A stretch of DNA of 64,000 nucleotides from Sclerodactyla briareus. Lineage: Eukaryota; Echinodermata; Holothuroidea; Dendrochirotida; Sclerodactylidae. Location: positions 62,001-126,000 of the forward strand of contig JAODTK010004910.1 in assembly GCA_026419785.1 (NCBI GenBank), read 5' to 3'. How positions within the stretch are numbered: the stretch's first letter is position 1; every line of letters begins with the position of its first letter. Positions 11,370 to 22,400 of the stretch are shown piece by piece. Below the pieces are notes generated by a model. That model ran no database searches, was not told the origin of the DNA, and was given only the letters and a program-made list of their open reading frames with translations. The translations under genes were made by a program, and so were the position numbers.

Positions 11370-12660
11370 CTTACCAGTATTTTTTTGCATAAACAAAAGT
11401 GACATAAGGCAAAGACAAGCCTATACTTGCGTGCGAAAATGAAGGCAAGTCCCATACACAGGAGACTAAGAAAAAAAGAAGATACAGCTGGTTAATCCTA
11501 CCTTGAAACAGCTTTAGATTAGAAGAAGAAGGAAACCATCCGGGAGAGCATGTTCCCAGAAGTGCGGGGAAAGAAGAACGAATGTAGGGTGCGTGCGATG
11601 ACGAGAGATGCGCAACGAAAAGATGACAAGAAGACGGGAACCGATTAGGGCGTGTAACCCCATAAAAAGAAGGAACCAGCTCACTGCCCTTCAGAGAGAT
11701 GATCGGGTCACAACGGGACAGAGGCCGATCAGGGCGTGGAAACTCCATACAAAGAACAGGAACAGCCTATCCGCATGCAGAGAGATGATACGGATCTACA
11801 ACGACAGAGGCTGGGAAGCCGCAGCAAGTTAGTTATCATTGATGAGTGTAGAATGGCTTCTGAAAATCGATCAAGAACGCTGAGACTGAGGGATGATGGT
11901 GAGGCCCCGTCCCAAATATAGCTGACGTGCAGGGGTGCAAAGTACTTCTGGATACGAAAAAAAAATCGAAAATTCCTGAAGGATTGGTGCGACGACATGT
12001 ATGGGAGTTCCACGACCTATATTGGTGATTTCCAGCATTTCACGTATGATAAGAGAGGCAGACTGCAGGAGAATCTGACCAGCCACGGGAAGAGCAGGAG
12101 CCTCGAAATCAATCCTACTAGAAAGAGGCGATTCATCTATGGTTGAGGGGTTAATGTTAAAGATAACCAAAGTAGCAGAGAGTTTCCGGAGTTAATTTGA
12201 AGGCCGTAGATATCCGTGAGGAATGGATACTAATGCGTAGCGTGAGAAGGGCAATAATAGAGATAGGAGTGTAGGAGGAAATAACAAACATGTGGAAAAC
12301 TCCGAAGTAATACGGGTAGTCTGGAGCCGACAGTGAAGGCGGTCCAAGAGGTAATGTAGAGTGACGACAATGCAGGAAGCCAGCATTCTATAAGCACAAT
12401 CGGAGGCTTCGCAATATCAATGCTATAACCCTTATTTCACTGGAAGAGTCAATTAATAAACTCCCATGGGTTGGTGACAAAAGATAGAAGGTCATCAATA
12501 AACGACCCTGTCGAAAACCATACTGATGGACTGATGAGGAATGAAATACGGTAAGACAGCTTGTCAAGTAGGGTTCCATAACTTTGGGGAGAGAGAGAAG
12601 ACCACAATGCCAATTTTTCTCAGGTCTAATTACTTTAAAGCTGTAGAAACTAACTCAAGT
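11370..12660 (-). mobile_element. Decayed LINE ORF2 (Jockey-like style), RT to C-terminus
   Basis: Read right to left, this holds the RT and C-terminal part of a non-LTR retrotransposon. VHQYGFRQGRLLMTFYLL (about 12480-12535) matches the HQFGFR-G-ST-DLL region before motif A. SSEIRVIAL, continued in another frame as SIDIAKP, is motif A (near 12400-12440). PTLLSLL is the part after motif B, and a degraded SYADD follows (near 12200-12260). The C-terminus has SELVPSFYGVTRPNRF, then SSHAPYIRSSFPALLG and SNLKLFQGRINQLYLL (11470-11540), the usual LINE ending. Many frameshifts and stops show it is long dead. It accounts for the purine-rich plus strand here. Confidence 0.8.
11640..11812 (-). repeat. 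86-bp tandem duplication inside the LINE
   Basis: Two copies, 11640-11726 and 11727-11812, share CCGATTAGGGCGTG / CCGATCAGGGCGTG, CAGAGAGATGAT and CGGGACAGAGG / CGACAGAGG. The duplication lies within the LINE C-terminal region and duplicates about 29 codons. Confidence 0.75.
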
Positions 12661-14330
12661 TGAGGGATCCTGAAAGTGTCCAGACCAGCAAGTTACTCAA
12701 AAATTGTCCCCCCGACTTCTTATGCGTCGGGTTTACAGTGCTCACATACCGAGTCTTTACCAGGCGTAGAAGAAAACAATAATATGTACACTCAAAACCA
12801 TAACGAAAACAACGTAATTAAAAAGTAATTAAGCATGTAACAGGAGAAGTGTAGACGGGTATCGGACCTCGTTTGTATTGTTCTTTGTACAGCTAGGCCT
12901 ATACAAGTCAACTGTTTGACTGCCCATTAACTATATGTCAACGTTAGGTGGGGAAAAAACGGAAACTTGCGGGTTCGCATCACCACAATGGTGTTGATGC
13001 TTGCGATACGAATACGAGCTCATGGATCAGCCGCCATGCGTGATTTTATTCCGAATGGTGAAGTCGAGAGCCGATCAAATACTGGTATCGTATAGGTCAT
13101 GCGACATGACGGAAACACAATTTTCATCATTTTCATTATCCTTGATCAGTCCCCTTCTTTCTCTGGGTAAGTTATAATCATCGTCGTTTTGTTTCGTTTG
13201 TTTTCGTTACCTCACAACATCAGCCGGTCTCGTCAAAGATAGGAAGAGATTGGCAGTTTGCGAAGTGGGTCCGATGACTATCTGTTCCACAGCTAGCTGT
13301 GTCCACGTACATAACTATTGGTGCTTGTACTCTCTCTCTCTAGTTCCACATTCTACTGACGTATTTTTTCCTCCATTTCAATCTTACATGTTTGTTTGGG
13401 AACTGATCTTCCTTCGTATATTCCTTGCTTCCTGTTGTCCTTTATAACTTCAACAAAATAGTTATAGATAGATGAATATTCCAACAACATTTTTCAATAC
13501 GCGTTGTCTCGCCGTACACTACGTCGGCGTATCGTAGCTCAATCCTGATTCTCGAACCTGCCTCATAGAGTTTTTCTCTCATTTCCTGGAGTTAACTTTT
13601 CACATCATCCTCTGTTGCACCCACCACAGGGCTCCCATTCCCTTCTGTTGCGGTCCCCCAACTAGGATGCAATAATCATCTTGTTGCCTCTTATTACATC
13701 AGCGGTTTCCATAAGCTTCCGTACAGTGGGTTTCCCATTGTTCAATTCAAACAGACCTTACAGGGCACTTTTTCTGTAAGCTCCTGTCCACTTCATGATA
13801 ACAACTAATTGATGACTTCTGCACACTATTTGGGGTCTCCTGGCATATTGAGCATATTCCTATTGTGAGTCGTTCGTGGTTCTGATAGTATATATTAGAA
13901 CTACTGATCCTCTGTGAAATTTGATATACATTTGCAAAGTTCCTAAGGTATGTTTTCTCCGGTCCGGGAAAATAAAATACGAGCAATAGTGTCGCCAATT
14001 GGGACTTGTTTGGGGGAAAGTTCCCTCTGAAGAAAAAAAAATCGAGAGGAAAGATTGAGTAAGGGGAGAAACAACTGAACATAAAACGAGAGGGGAATTA
14101 GAAAAATGAAAGGGGGAAGACAAGATACAGAGAAGTGAGAGAAAATGGAGGGAAAATGAATGCACCGCGTGAAAACGGGAAAACGTTATAGTATCACTGC
14201 CGTTTCCAATGCCTTCTATGGCCTATACAATTTTCCCTCCGCTAACCTTCAGGCATTTGCATATTGTAGCTCCCTCCGCAGTGAATCCTGTCCACTACCA
14301 GTCAACCTCTCCAAAACTATTGTGTTATAA
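12661..14330. other. No recognisable gene
   Basis: I looked at the 101-111-codon minus-strand frames near 13750-14165. They are purine/pyrimidine biased and show no domain. Nothing else is named. Confidence 0.35.
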
Positions 14331-14339
14331 TTTTACAGA

Positions 14340-14625
14340 ACTAATCACATCTATCTCGTATTGTGTAAGAAATTACACAACAGTATGTAAGGTGTGTAAA
14401 AAACTGGTACTCAAACTGGTACCCTATTATCTCCGCAAATTGAATACAGCACAATCAGTCACTCGCCGAGCCGTGCTCTGGACGGACGTCAATTTAAACA
14501 CCACCCACCGCTTTCCGTATCTATGAAATCCTAGGCTAGCGTGGAATTTCGTGTTTTTTAAACACTTTCGCTAATTCTGACTCATTAGCGCAAAAACTCT
14601 GACTGCAAGAATTGGAATCCCCAAT
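14340..14625 (+). mobile_element. Possible LINE C-terminal fragment
   Basis: Translation gives VPYYLRKLNTAQSVTRRAV (about 14410-14475), then NPRLAWNF (near 14527) and NTFANSDSLAQKL (near 14560-14600). This order resembles the AP-YL-L, TRR-LRS, LWNSLP and SDSLA-FK blocks that close CR1/L2-type ORF2 proteins. The blocks are in different frames and no RT motif is present upstream, so the call is tentative. Confidence 0.35.
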
Positions 14626-14629
14626 GCTA

Positions 14630-15356
14630 ACTTAGTGAAAGCACATTATAGCTGTGCGTTTTACTATTCGCAGTCCATGCAACGCACGGGGTAATAAATT
14701 TCGTTTAGGATTCATCAGCAGAAAAGTTGTCACAGTGTTATTGATTAACGTTTCCACTAAGCAGTTTTATCGCAATACGTTTAGAGAACCTTGAATTTGT
14801 TCGTAATAATAACTTACGCGTTGGATCCGAAATGGGTCGATGAAAAATTTCAGCTAACAGTATAGCCGACTTGATTAAATCAAAGTTTCTCAATTTCCGT
14901 TTTGACAATGACGCACTGCGCCCTTGCATTTCAGGCGGCGGGCATTGTTGAACATGCATGTTTGATTAAATCGCAACAATGGTCAAGTTGCTAAACATCC
15001 AGTTTAGTATATAGGCTATAACTGGTCAGGCCAGAGGACCGGGTTTACGAGCAAAAGGCCTACGCCACGATATATTATACTACCCACTGACGTCACTTTA
15101 TGAGTTGAAAGCTGTACAATTCAAAGGAACAGTCTTTCTTGACATTCACCATTCTTTTCCAATATGCGTTGATAGCTAACATAGTCTGATCAATATTCTG
15201 TACCAGTGCGGAAAAATGCGACACGCCCGCTCAAATAACTGAGTAGTTCGACGGCAAAAGTTTAGGATTAGCCCGGCACTGTGTGCAAAAGATTGGACTT
15301 CTGTGCGTATACTGACTCTGCGAATCCATGAATTGTCAAAACGACACGGAACGTGT
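14630..15356. other. No recognisable gene
   Basis: A 73-codon minus-strand frame at 14738-14959 ends near a GTAAGTT donor-like site (around 14812) but has no good acceptor and no recognised domain. Confidence 0.3.
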
Positions 15357-15391
15357 CCCCCCCCCCCCCCCTCCGCTTACTGCGCCTGATG
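15357..15391 (+). mobile_element. hAT-like transposon right terminus, fragment
   Basis: Fifteen C residues (15357-15371) are followed by TCCGCTTACTGCGCCTG. On the other strand this starts CAGGCGCAGTAAGCGGA and a G-run, like the termini near 3319 and 33685. No partner end was found. Confidence 0.35.
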
Positions 15392-15614
15392 ACGATCATA
15401 CCTACATGGCTATCGAAACTCGGTTGACTTGGATGTGATATGTGACAAATAACATTAATTACCGTTGACATACTACAGGGACTGGAAAATAAAAAAAAAA
15501 AAACATTCTCAATCAATGAAACTTAACATCTGGCAGTAGGACTGCAGAAGAGCATCACGGCTTTCTGCCTCTCGTTGCGACCTGCGAGACTGCCAACCAC
15601 GCTTTGGAGGCCTT

Positions 15615-15648
15615 CGTTACATCAAGGATCTTTTGGCTTGATGTAACG
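15615..15648. repeat. Perfect 12-bp inverted repeat
   Basis: CGTTACATCAAG, a 10-base spacer and CTTGATGTAACG. It can form a hairpin; no function is implied. Confidence 0.9.
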
Positions 15649-17760
15649 GCGATTGCGCAGATGCGTCATGATGCGGAAATCTCATTTTTACCGGACGAAG
15701 AATTGTTTCAAACAGCCTGATGACCGAATCCTGGTGTGGACACCGTACAAAAATACAGTAGCCGGGTATGAATTCTAGCCTAAAGCATATCGCCTTGATT
15801 GTGCATGGTCATTCTCAAATTCTGGCCAGGAATTTACCATATATTGAAAAAAGGCCGGAGTTATGCAGTTAAGGCAGAAGTGAAAAGCAGAAGTGGGAAT
15901 GTGCGAAGCGGAACTAAATTCCGCTGGTTTTTGTAATAACTTGCCCTCTTTTCTCGTTTATATCGAGACTTTTCAAGATGTGTGGAGGTATGGACATTTT
16001 TGAGAATCGGGGTAATGTATTTCCCGACGAATGCGTCTGCCCCCCCCCCCCCCCCCTCCCCGCTAGCATACAGCGTGGGTACGTTGGGAGCAGTTGTAAA
16101 CACTGATTACGGAACAATCACCTTGAGGTTAAATTAAGATGGGGACTTGTTCAACCGGTTCCAAAGAAGGAACGAGTCAAGTCACTATAAACCGAGTGCG
16201 CCTCAACTTCCCCCATAATGCCCACACCTCTTCTTTAATAAATGGACGTGCTTTGCAAGAAGACTGTGTATTAGCCGTATATATTTAACAATTTGTCTTC
16301 ACAAAATTGCTAGCCACCCAGTAACATCAGGAAAAACTAACTTTTCACAACGTTCCTCATTAACCAGTTGCCCCTGGCACACGGAAATTATACGCCGATA
16401 AGTGCATTTTTAGCGCCAGGTCTCCTTTTTATTGTGTCATCAATTAGGAGGAGAGTGCCGCAGATGAACACTTGATGATCGTGTTCTCTTGGAAAGGAGG
16501 AAAATTTGAATTTTATAGGGAAGAATATAAAGAGAGCGCGCTGTACAACTAGTGGTCTTTTCGATCAGTCGGTAAATGAAGTTAGAATGAGTAGAATGAG
16601 TAGGTTTGGTGGCAGCTTAGGCCTATCTGTAATACATTAGAAAATATATTACAAAGACATAGCCTACATAGGTCTACTAGTTAATTAGAGACGTATAGAA
16701 AATATAAGGAGGCTTACATTATCAATGAAATGAAATTAGCAGACTTAATTTCATGTGCATATATGACCAGAAACATCTAATATTTGATATTGGTTCTACA
16801 ACAGAATGGGATAGAAACAAATAGAAACGCGTAACAAGTAGACAAAGCAGGTTGGCAGTGACCCAAGAAGCAGGCGTCGAGATTTGTGTTAATTGAGCTC
16901 CGGAGGAAGAGTTACTCCTCGCAAAAAACAACAAAAACAAGAAAGTTGCTCGTGTTTTGCATTCCTGAATGTCGTGTTTCAGCTCTCTACAATATACCCA
17001 CTTGATGACCATGGATGACTTTGAATTGTCCATAAAGCTGCTGTTCGTCCTCTCCATATTACAACCTACATGCTTAGCGTAAACTTCATAAATATTTCCT
17101 TTCCCTAATATCGTACTCAAAAGCTTGACCTCTCTTGACCTTTTAATGATGAGAGAGATATTGCAACCTGCATTCGTCCAATTGAGCTTGCATGATATCA
17201 TACTGACAAGCTTTCTCATAATTCGACCTCTATTGCCATTTGATGACTTGAGATATAGCCACAAGGCAGTAAGGTTCTTCACACAGGTTCTTCATACCCG
17301 GCGCGTACCGATAGATTTGTCGGGGGGGGGGGGGAGGGGGGAGGGGGAGGGGACAGGATAGGAACCCAGGGAGGTGTGCCCTCATAAATGGCCTCACTCT
17401 CCCTATTGGTAAATTTATGGGACCCTATGCTGCTGCAATATTTGCTGAATTACAGCTGCAAAACGTTTACTGAACTGCAGAAACTCAGTTTTTGTGTCAA
17501 GAATTCATTGAACACTTGGGTCGTGGGGAGGGGGTTCTGTTCATACCCGTTACGTATACTTGCTAAATTGAATTTGGTCATATATTTGTTTTGTCCATAT
17601 ATTGTACAAGTAAGCATTCTAAAGGAATTTGAACACTTTTGACCCCGGATGACCTTGAACTGGTCTAATAAGCAATGGGTTCATTCTCTTTGTATTTGCA
17701 ATTCACATGTCCAATTTGAAGTTGATCGATCTTGGATCTTTTCGTTCATGTGCTCACCTG
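15649..17760. other. No recognisable gene; two homopolymer runs
   Basis: The stretch holds a C-run at 16040-16056 and a G-run at 17322-17334. The 186-codon minus-strand frame at 16722-17282 has no recognisable domain. A weak relative of the 8.2-kb tandem repeat lies at 17156-17240. Confidence 0.35.
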
Positions 17761-17768
17761 CTTCTACG

Positions 17769-18149
17769 TTTTTACGAGCGATGAAATCGCTTGTATTGTA
17801 GTCGTTTTGGTGCGATGGTTACTTCTGTTAGTTTTGACGCAGTCGCTTTGGCGATTCCATCCTATAATGTGAATGTTTTTCCTCATCTCACACGACAGTC
17901 CTTGCGTGATGAAATATTGCCATTTCACTTAAGATGTAAAATACATTTGATCTAAGATTATTTTGGTCCCTTTCTTGCTACACATGACAACATTGTGGGC
18001 AAAGCGACGTAGACTTTATATAACCTTCCAATCTTCTTTGCCCATAAGTAAATCTAATAAGCCGGATCGGAGGCCATTAACTGTTTTTTAACTGCAAACC
18101 AAACGTTCTGCTGCCTCGATTTGATTTTTACGAGCGATGAAATCGCTTG
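17769..18149. repeat. Pair of exact 25-bp direct repeats
   Basis: The 25-base sequences at 17769-17793 and 18125-18149 are identical and contain ACGAGCGATGAAATCGCTTG. Inside each is a small palindrome, AGCGAT-GAA-ATCGCT. The 331 bp between them shows no gene. They could be remnants of a repeat unit or the ends of a small insertion. Confidence 0.75.
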
Positions 18150-18815
18150 CTATTTACTCGGTCTGTGAACTGTGTAGTCTTGTACATTTAATTCTATAGT
18201 CTGTCGGACAATCATGTTCGATCAACATTTAACAACACGCCAATGAGAATTATCGAAGATGAGATTTGAAGCCTGAAATTGACCGAAGCCACTGTTTCGG
18301 CTATGCGCAGGCGTATTGCGGCTCGTTTGGTATCGCCGCAGATGTTCAGAAAAATATGAATCCTTCAAATGGGCAAATAAAAAAGAATATCCATCTAACG
18401 TTAGCCAAAACCTGGTTGAAGGTTGTCTTAACAATTCCAAATCAGACCAATAGAGTAATTTTCCAGCAGACATGACCCTTTCCCGTAATTTAGTAAGGAG
18501 AGAATGTCCGATTGCGCAATCAACGTTGACGTCGCGCCGCCCACAAGTACCGCCCATGACTCAGCTCAACAGCGAGCAGAACGAGTCGCACAGGCGTTTT
18601 GTTTAGGCAAATCACCGATTGGTTAAAGGGTCATCCTGCCAATATGAGTAAATGAGGCTGATACAAGGTGAACAAAGACAAACACCCGTTTCAACAGGCT
18701 AGTACGACTGTTGCTTGATAGGTTACCAACTTGCATAATAAAATGACATGCAGCGATTCGGTTTGTAAGCCAACAGAAGGCCTACTTAAAACAACAATGA
18801 CTATCACTCACGTGG
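18150..18815. other. No recognisable gene
   Basis: Frames on both strands over 18222-18557 have no recognised domain. An inverted CCAAT motif (GATTGG near 18618) is too little to call a promoter. Confidence 0.3.
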
Positions 18816-18818
18816 TCA

Positions 18819-18904
18819 TTTCTCGTAGTGTAGTGGTTCACTTCTCGAGCGCTGACGCTCGGGCCCCGGGTTCGAGATCCCTGCCGAATATAGCCCTTTT
18901 TTTT
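18819..18904 (+). tRNA. tRNA-like Pol III unit (tRNA pseudogene or SINE head)
   Basis: TAGTGTAGTGG (18826-18836) fits the Pol III A-box consensus. GGGTTCGAGATCC (about 18868-18880) fits a B box with one extra base. A strong anticodon-arm-like stem, CGAGCG/CGCTCG, lies between them. A run of eight T at 18897-18904 would terminate Pol III. The acceptor stem does not pair well and the T arm is imperfect, so a functional tRNA is unlikely; a tRNA pseudogene or SINE head fits better. Confidence 0.6.
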
Positions 18905-20528
18905 ATTAGCTTTTTTAGGATTTTTATGCAGTTCGGCTCCGTGTGGTTAATTATTACCGGAACATTTTTTTAAATCTATTTCAATGTTAGGAAATTTTGT
19001 ATACAGTACGCGCGCGTACGTACGGGTTTGACCTCTACAGCGGTTTGCGTGTCTGCACAACGACCTGTCACGTTTGACCTAAGGCACGCCCTCCAAATTT
19101 CGCTGCTTGGTTCCAAGTCTCAATTCTTTGTTCTTAAATCACAAATCCAATTCGCATTTCCTCAGAGATGGAAAGAGCTTTAACAGAAATTCAAAGTGTG
19201 TGCTAGAGAACACAAATGGAACTTCTTTCTCACTTGAAATAGCGCTAAAGGCATACGTATCACCAGTCGTTATGACTTCAGGGTCCTTATGATCAAAGGT
19301 CACCTCACCTCAGAGTTGAAACTCTTCAATGCACACGGCATTAATCACGTGACACCCGTCCAAAATCGACTATCCCTTATACTTGTTGTTCACTATTTCT
19401 TCGCGAGGATGAGTGCGTAGCATTCTGGTTACTCTTCTGATCCGACCTTGGATAACATTCAAATTAGACCAAACAATTTTCTTTCTTCTGGTGGTCACGA
19501 GGGGGCACACGGACGCACACATACCTGTTGCATAGATTTTTTTTTACCTTCGAGGAGGAATAAAAAATGATAGATTCAAAATTGAAAGTTGCTATTCCGC
19601 CCACCATGTCACTCTGTTACTACATAAAACATAATTTTGAAAGAATGCATTCCTTTCTTACACAGAGGAGAAAAGGCAGAATACTTTCCAACAATAACAT
19701 AGTGAAACATAGGATGGATTGGTTTAGTCTTCGAAGAGTGGTGCCAATTTAAAAATTAGAGCGTAATGATAGAGCTCCGAGGAGAATCTCATCTATACCC
19801 ACTTGCTGTTTAGTGGTGCGTACCTACAACCGAGAACAGCTTTTTTGCTTCTTCTTACAACAGGTTTTGTTTTATACAAACTGTAAGCTTGTGTGCAACC
19901 TTTTTTTACTTGACTATCACTCACTAGCAGTATGCTGACAGGATCCGGTTTAGTACTGATCGAAAATGACTGACACGAACAGTCAAGTTGCCCATAAATG
20001 TCAATGTCAATGAAAGTCGCTCACTGCCATGGAAACTTCTTGCTCGTGATAATATATACATAGTAGTAACCAGTTGATGTGCGGGGCATTTTCATGGCTT
20101 TCATCCTAAATCATAGGATGTTAACGTCGGTACCGGTCGACGAAAAGTAACGATGAATTCTCCAACACGATTTCTCTAGTGTTTCTTTTCCCCGTAAATA
20201 ATCTTTCTTCACTCTCCGTAATGACTTCTTCTTATAGCATTTTGGCCATTAATGGATGTACTTTTGAGGCATTCGTAACGACGCTACCTCAATTGCTGAA
20301 TTTCGCGCCACGGTTGCTATGGGAAGGAGAGCGAACATCTTTACGAGTAGTTCGTTAGTCTCGGTCATCAGCGACTGAACTGCAGAGTTAATGGGATCTG
20401 TGACCCATTTAGGCGGAGAAATGATTCACACAAACTCTTCAGGATGACCCGGATTATTCCTCATTCTATTTCTTAATCCTATTTGTTGAATAGATTGACG
20501 TAGCTCTGAGATCGAGAGGAGGCGTGGT
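18905..20528. other. No recognisable gene
   Basis: Short frames only. No repeat could be named. Confidence 0.35.
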
Positions 20529-20562
20529 CATTTCAAGGATACCGTGCGGTATCCTTGAAATG
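20529..20562. repeat. Perfect 16-bp palindrome, 2-base spacer
   Basis: CATTTCAAGGATACCG, TG, CGGTATCCTTGAAATG. Such near-perfect palindromes can extrude as cruciforms and are often unstable. Confidence 0.95.
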
Positions 20563-21500
20563 CTCTCAATACTTCAATTTATTTGACCACGTTCAATTGA
20601 TGTCCTTGTAGTATTACCGAGCAGTAAGCATATGCAAAGGTTTTTTATTAGGAGGGAATCAGAAGAGGCTCGGAGGACGAGGAAAAGACGCGAATGAGTG
20701 AAAAAACCCATTAGAAAGAAAACACACCAACACAAAAAAGAAAAAAGGTGAGTATTAAACACGGAATGCATGACAGAATCGCTATATAGAAGAAACAACA
20801 TTGATTGGAATCATCACGAGTTCGATTAAAAGAAAAACGATAATGGGAAGAATAGGAAGAAATCATGGGATAGAGATGGGAGACCTAACCACAATACAAA
20901 ATTTCGTCGCATGTATTAAGGACAAACTTTTCTGCTCTGGTTAGTAATTCTTACGACCGAGTGCCACATATCTGTGGTTAACACACTCCTAATAGGGTTG
21001 TTGACTGCAGCCAAACATAATTTTTTTGCTGAAATTTTGTTTAGGTTTTGTTGCTGAAACTGAACTCTATGGAGCAATAACCCTAAACCAGCTGTGAAAC
21101 ATCAAAATTGCCGTAGGTTTGGTGGAATCATCCATTAGATTTATACTGAGGGTGCCAATTAATGACTGCATTTTTTTCGCGAAGCTATGTCAGTCAATTC
21201 CTGTGGTCCAATGGCGTCAAAAGGCGTCAAAAATTCGGCCAACTGAGTCGCTCGATCGGTCTGCGTGGGACGAAATTCTTAATGAAAAAAAAAAACAAGA
21301 CGTGAAAAGAACTGTAAGAACAGCTAAAGGAGGGATGGGGAGGGGGTGGGAGGAAGGGGTAGAGGAAAAAAGAAGCAGGAGGCCGGACATTATGCTGAGG
21401 GAGTGGCCGGTGTCGAGATTTCAGGCAGGAAACGGAACAAATCCAGGCAACTTCTGGCAAATTTTACGCAGTGATAATAACTTGCTCTGGAATTGCTATT
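20563..21500. other. No recognisable gene
   Basis: The purine-rich stretches at 20640-20880 and 21285-21390 produce the longer frames here. No domain is visible. Confidence 0.35.
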
Positions 21501-21559
21501 TCTTGATTCCTTGACGAAGTAAGAACCTATGCTATTATGTCGGTATGTGGTATGTGTAT

Positions 21560-22400
21560 ATTTTTGTAAACGGGAAATTTGGCAAATTAGGATATTTCGG
21601 CCAACTTTCCCTTGTAAACACGATACCTTGACTAGGTCTAGAAAAATGCTCATGCCGTGGTAGGCCTATATGTGTGCTCCCCATGGTGGGCGCATAAATC
21701 CCACACTCTAAAAAACATTAACTGTAAAATTGCAGCAGAGTTGCCAGTAATTCACTGTAAACTGAAGACTACTGTAGAGTTCACAGTATATCACTGTAAT
21801 TCCACAGTAATATACTGAAAAACTCAATTTACAAGTAAATACCTGGCAACGCTGCCGTAATTCTACCGTATTTTTTTACAGTGTATTGTTTTGGCGTACA
21901 GGATTACAGGTCATCTGAGGTAACCAGACGTATAGAAAACATTGTTAACACTTCAGGTTCAGAATACCTGGGGTCAGGGATAATTGTTTTTTTATCAAAA
22001 TACGAAACTTTGTGGAAGAATTTATATTCGCCTAATTTCAGCTTGCAAACATGATAACTAAACCTCGCCTAGATGGATGCAGCCCATGTTATACTTGGTA
22101 TTTATGTTCCCCATAGTGCTTCCAAGGGTCAGGGTTGTTTGGGGATTAGTCGGAGGTCAACTAAGGTCATGTAAGTAACAGACTAGTCTGAACAACTTGT
22201 TTTACATGATACGTCTGGAATGCTTGGTCAGATCGAGTTAGAATTTTTGGTGTGGCTTTGTTATAGAGAGTAGGCTACATAGAATTCCCATTGCTCGTGA
22301 TGTTGAAAATTATAAATCAGTGAATCTGGATATTCTGGCAAATTTTTCGCTTGCAACACGCAAACAGACCTTGCGGACCAGGTCTGGACGGTGAGCTCAT
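21560..22400 (+). repeat. Diverged tandem array, about three units
   Basis: Three segments share CTTGTAAACACGATA (21612), CTTGCAAACATGATA (22043) and CTTGCAACACGCAAACA (22351). Each is followed by a CTAGG/CTGGACC-type tract and, in the first two, GCTCCCCATGGTGG or GTTCCCCATAGTGC. Spacing is about 431 and 308 bp. The larger gap includes the MITE at 21704-21885; without it the period is about 250 bp. Confidence 0.55.
21704..21885. mobile_element. MITE with ~60-bp terminal inverted repeats
   Basis: The left end CACTCTAAAAAACATTAAC continues to TGTAAAATTGCAGCAGAGTTG. The right end, read on the other strand, is CACTGTAAAAAAATACGGT, then AGAATTACGGCAGCGTTGCC. The arms match with a few differences over about 60 bp, and the interior is made of CACTGTAA-type motifs. 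At about 182 bp with no coding capacity, it is a non-autonomous DNA element. The right flank has TA and the left has CA, so a TA target duplication is possible but not intact. It sits inside the tandem array. Confidence 0.75.

Noticed and set aside
16722-17282. 186-codon minus-strand frame
   Set aside because: No domain, signal or conserved motif; part overlaps a weak tandem-repeat relative.
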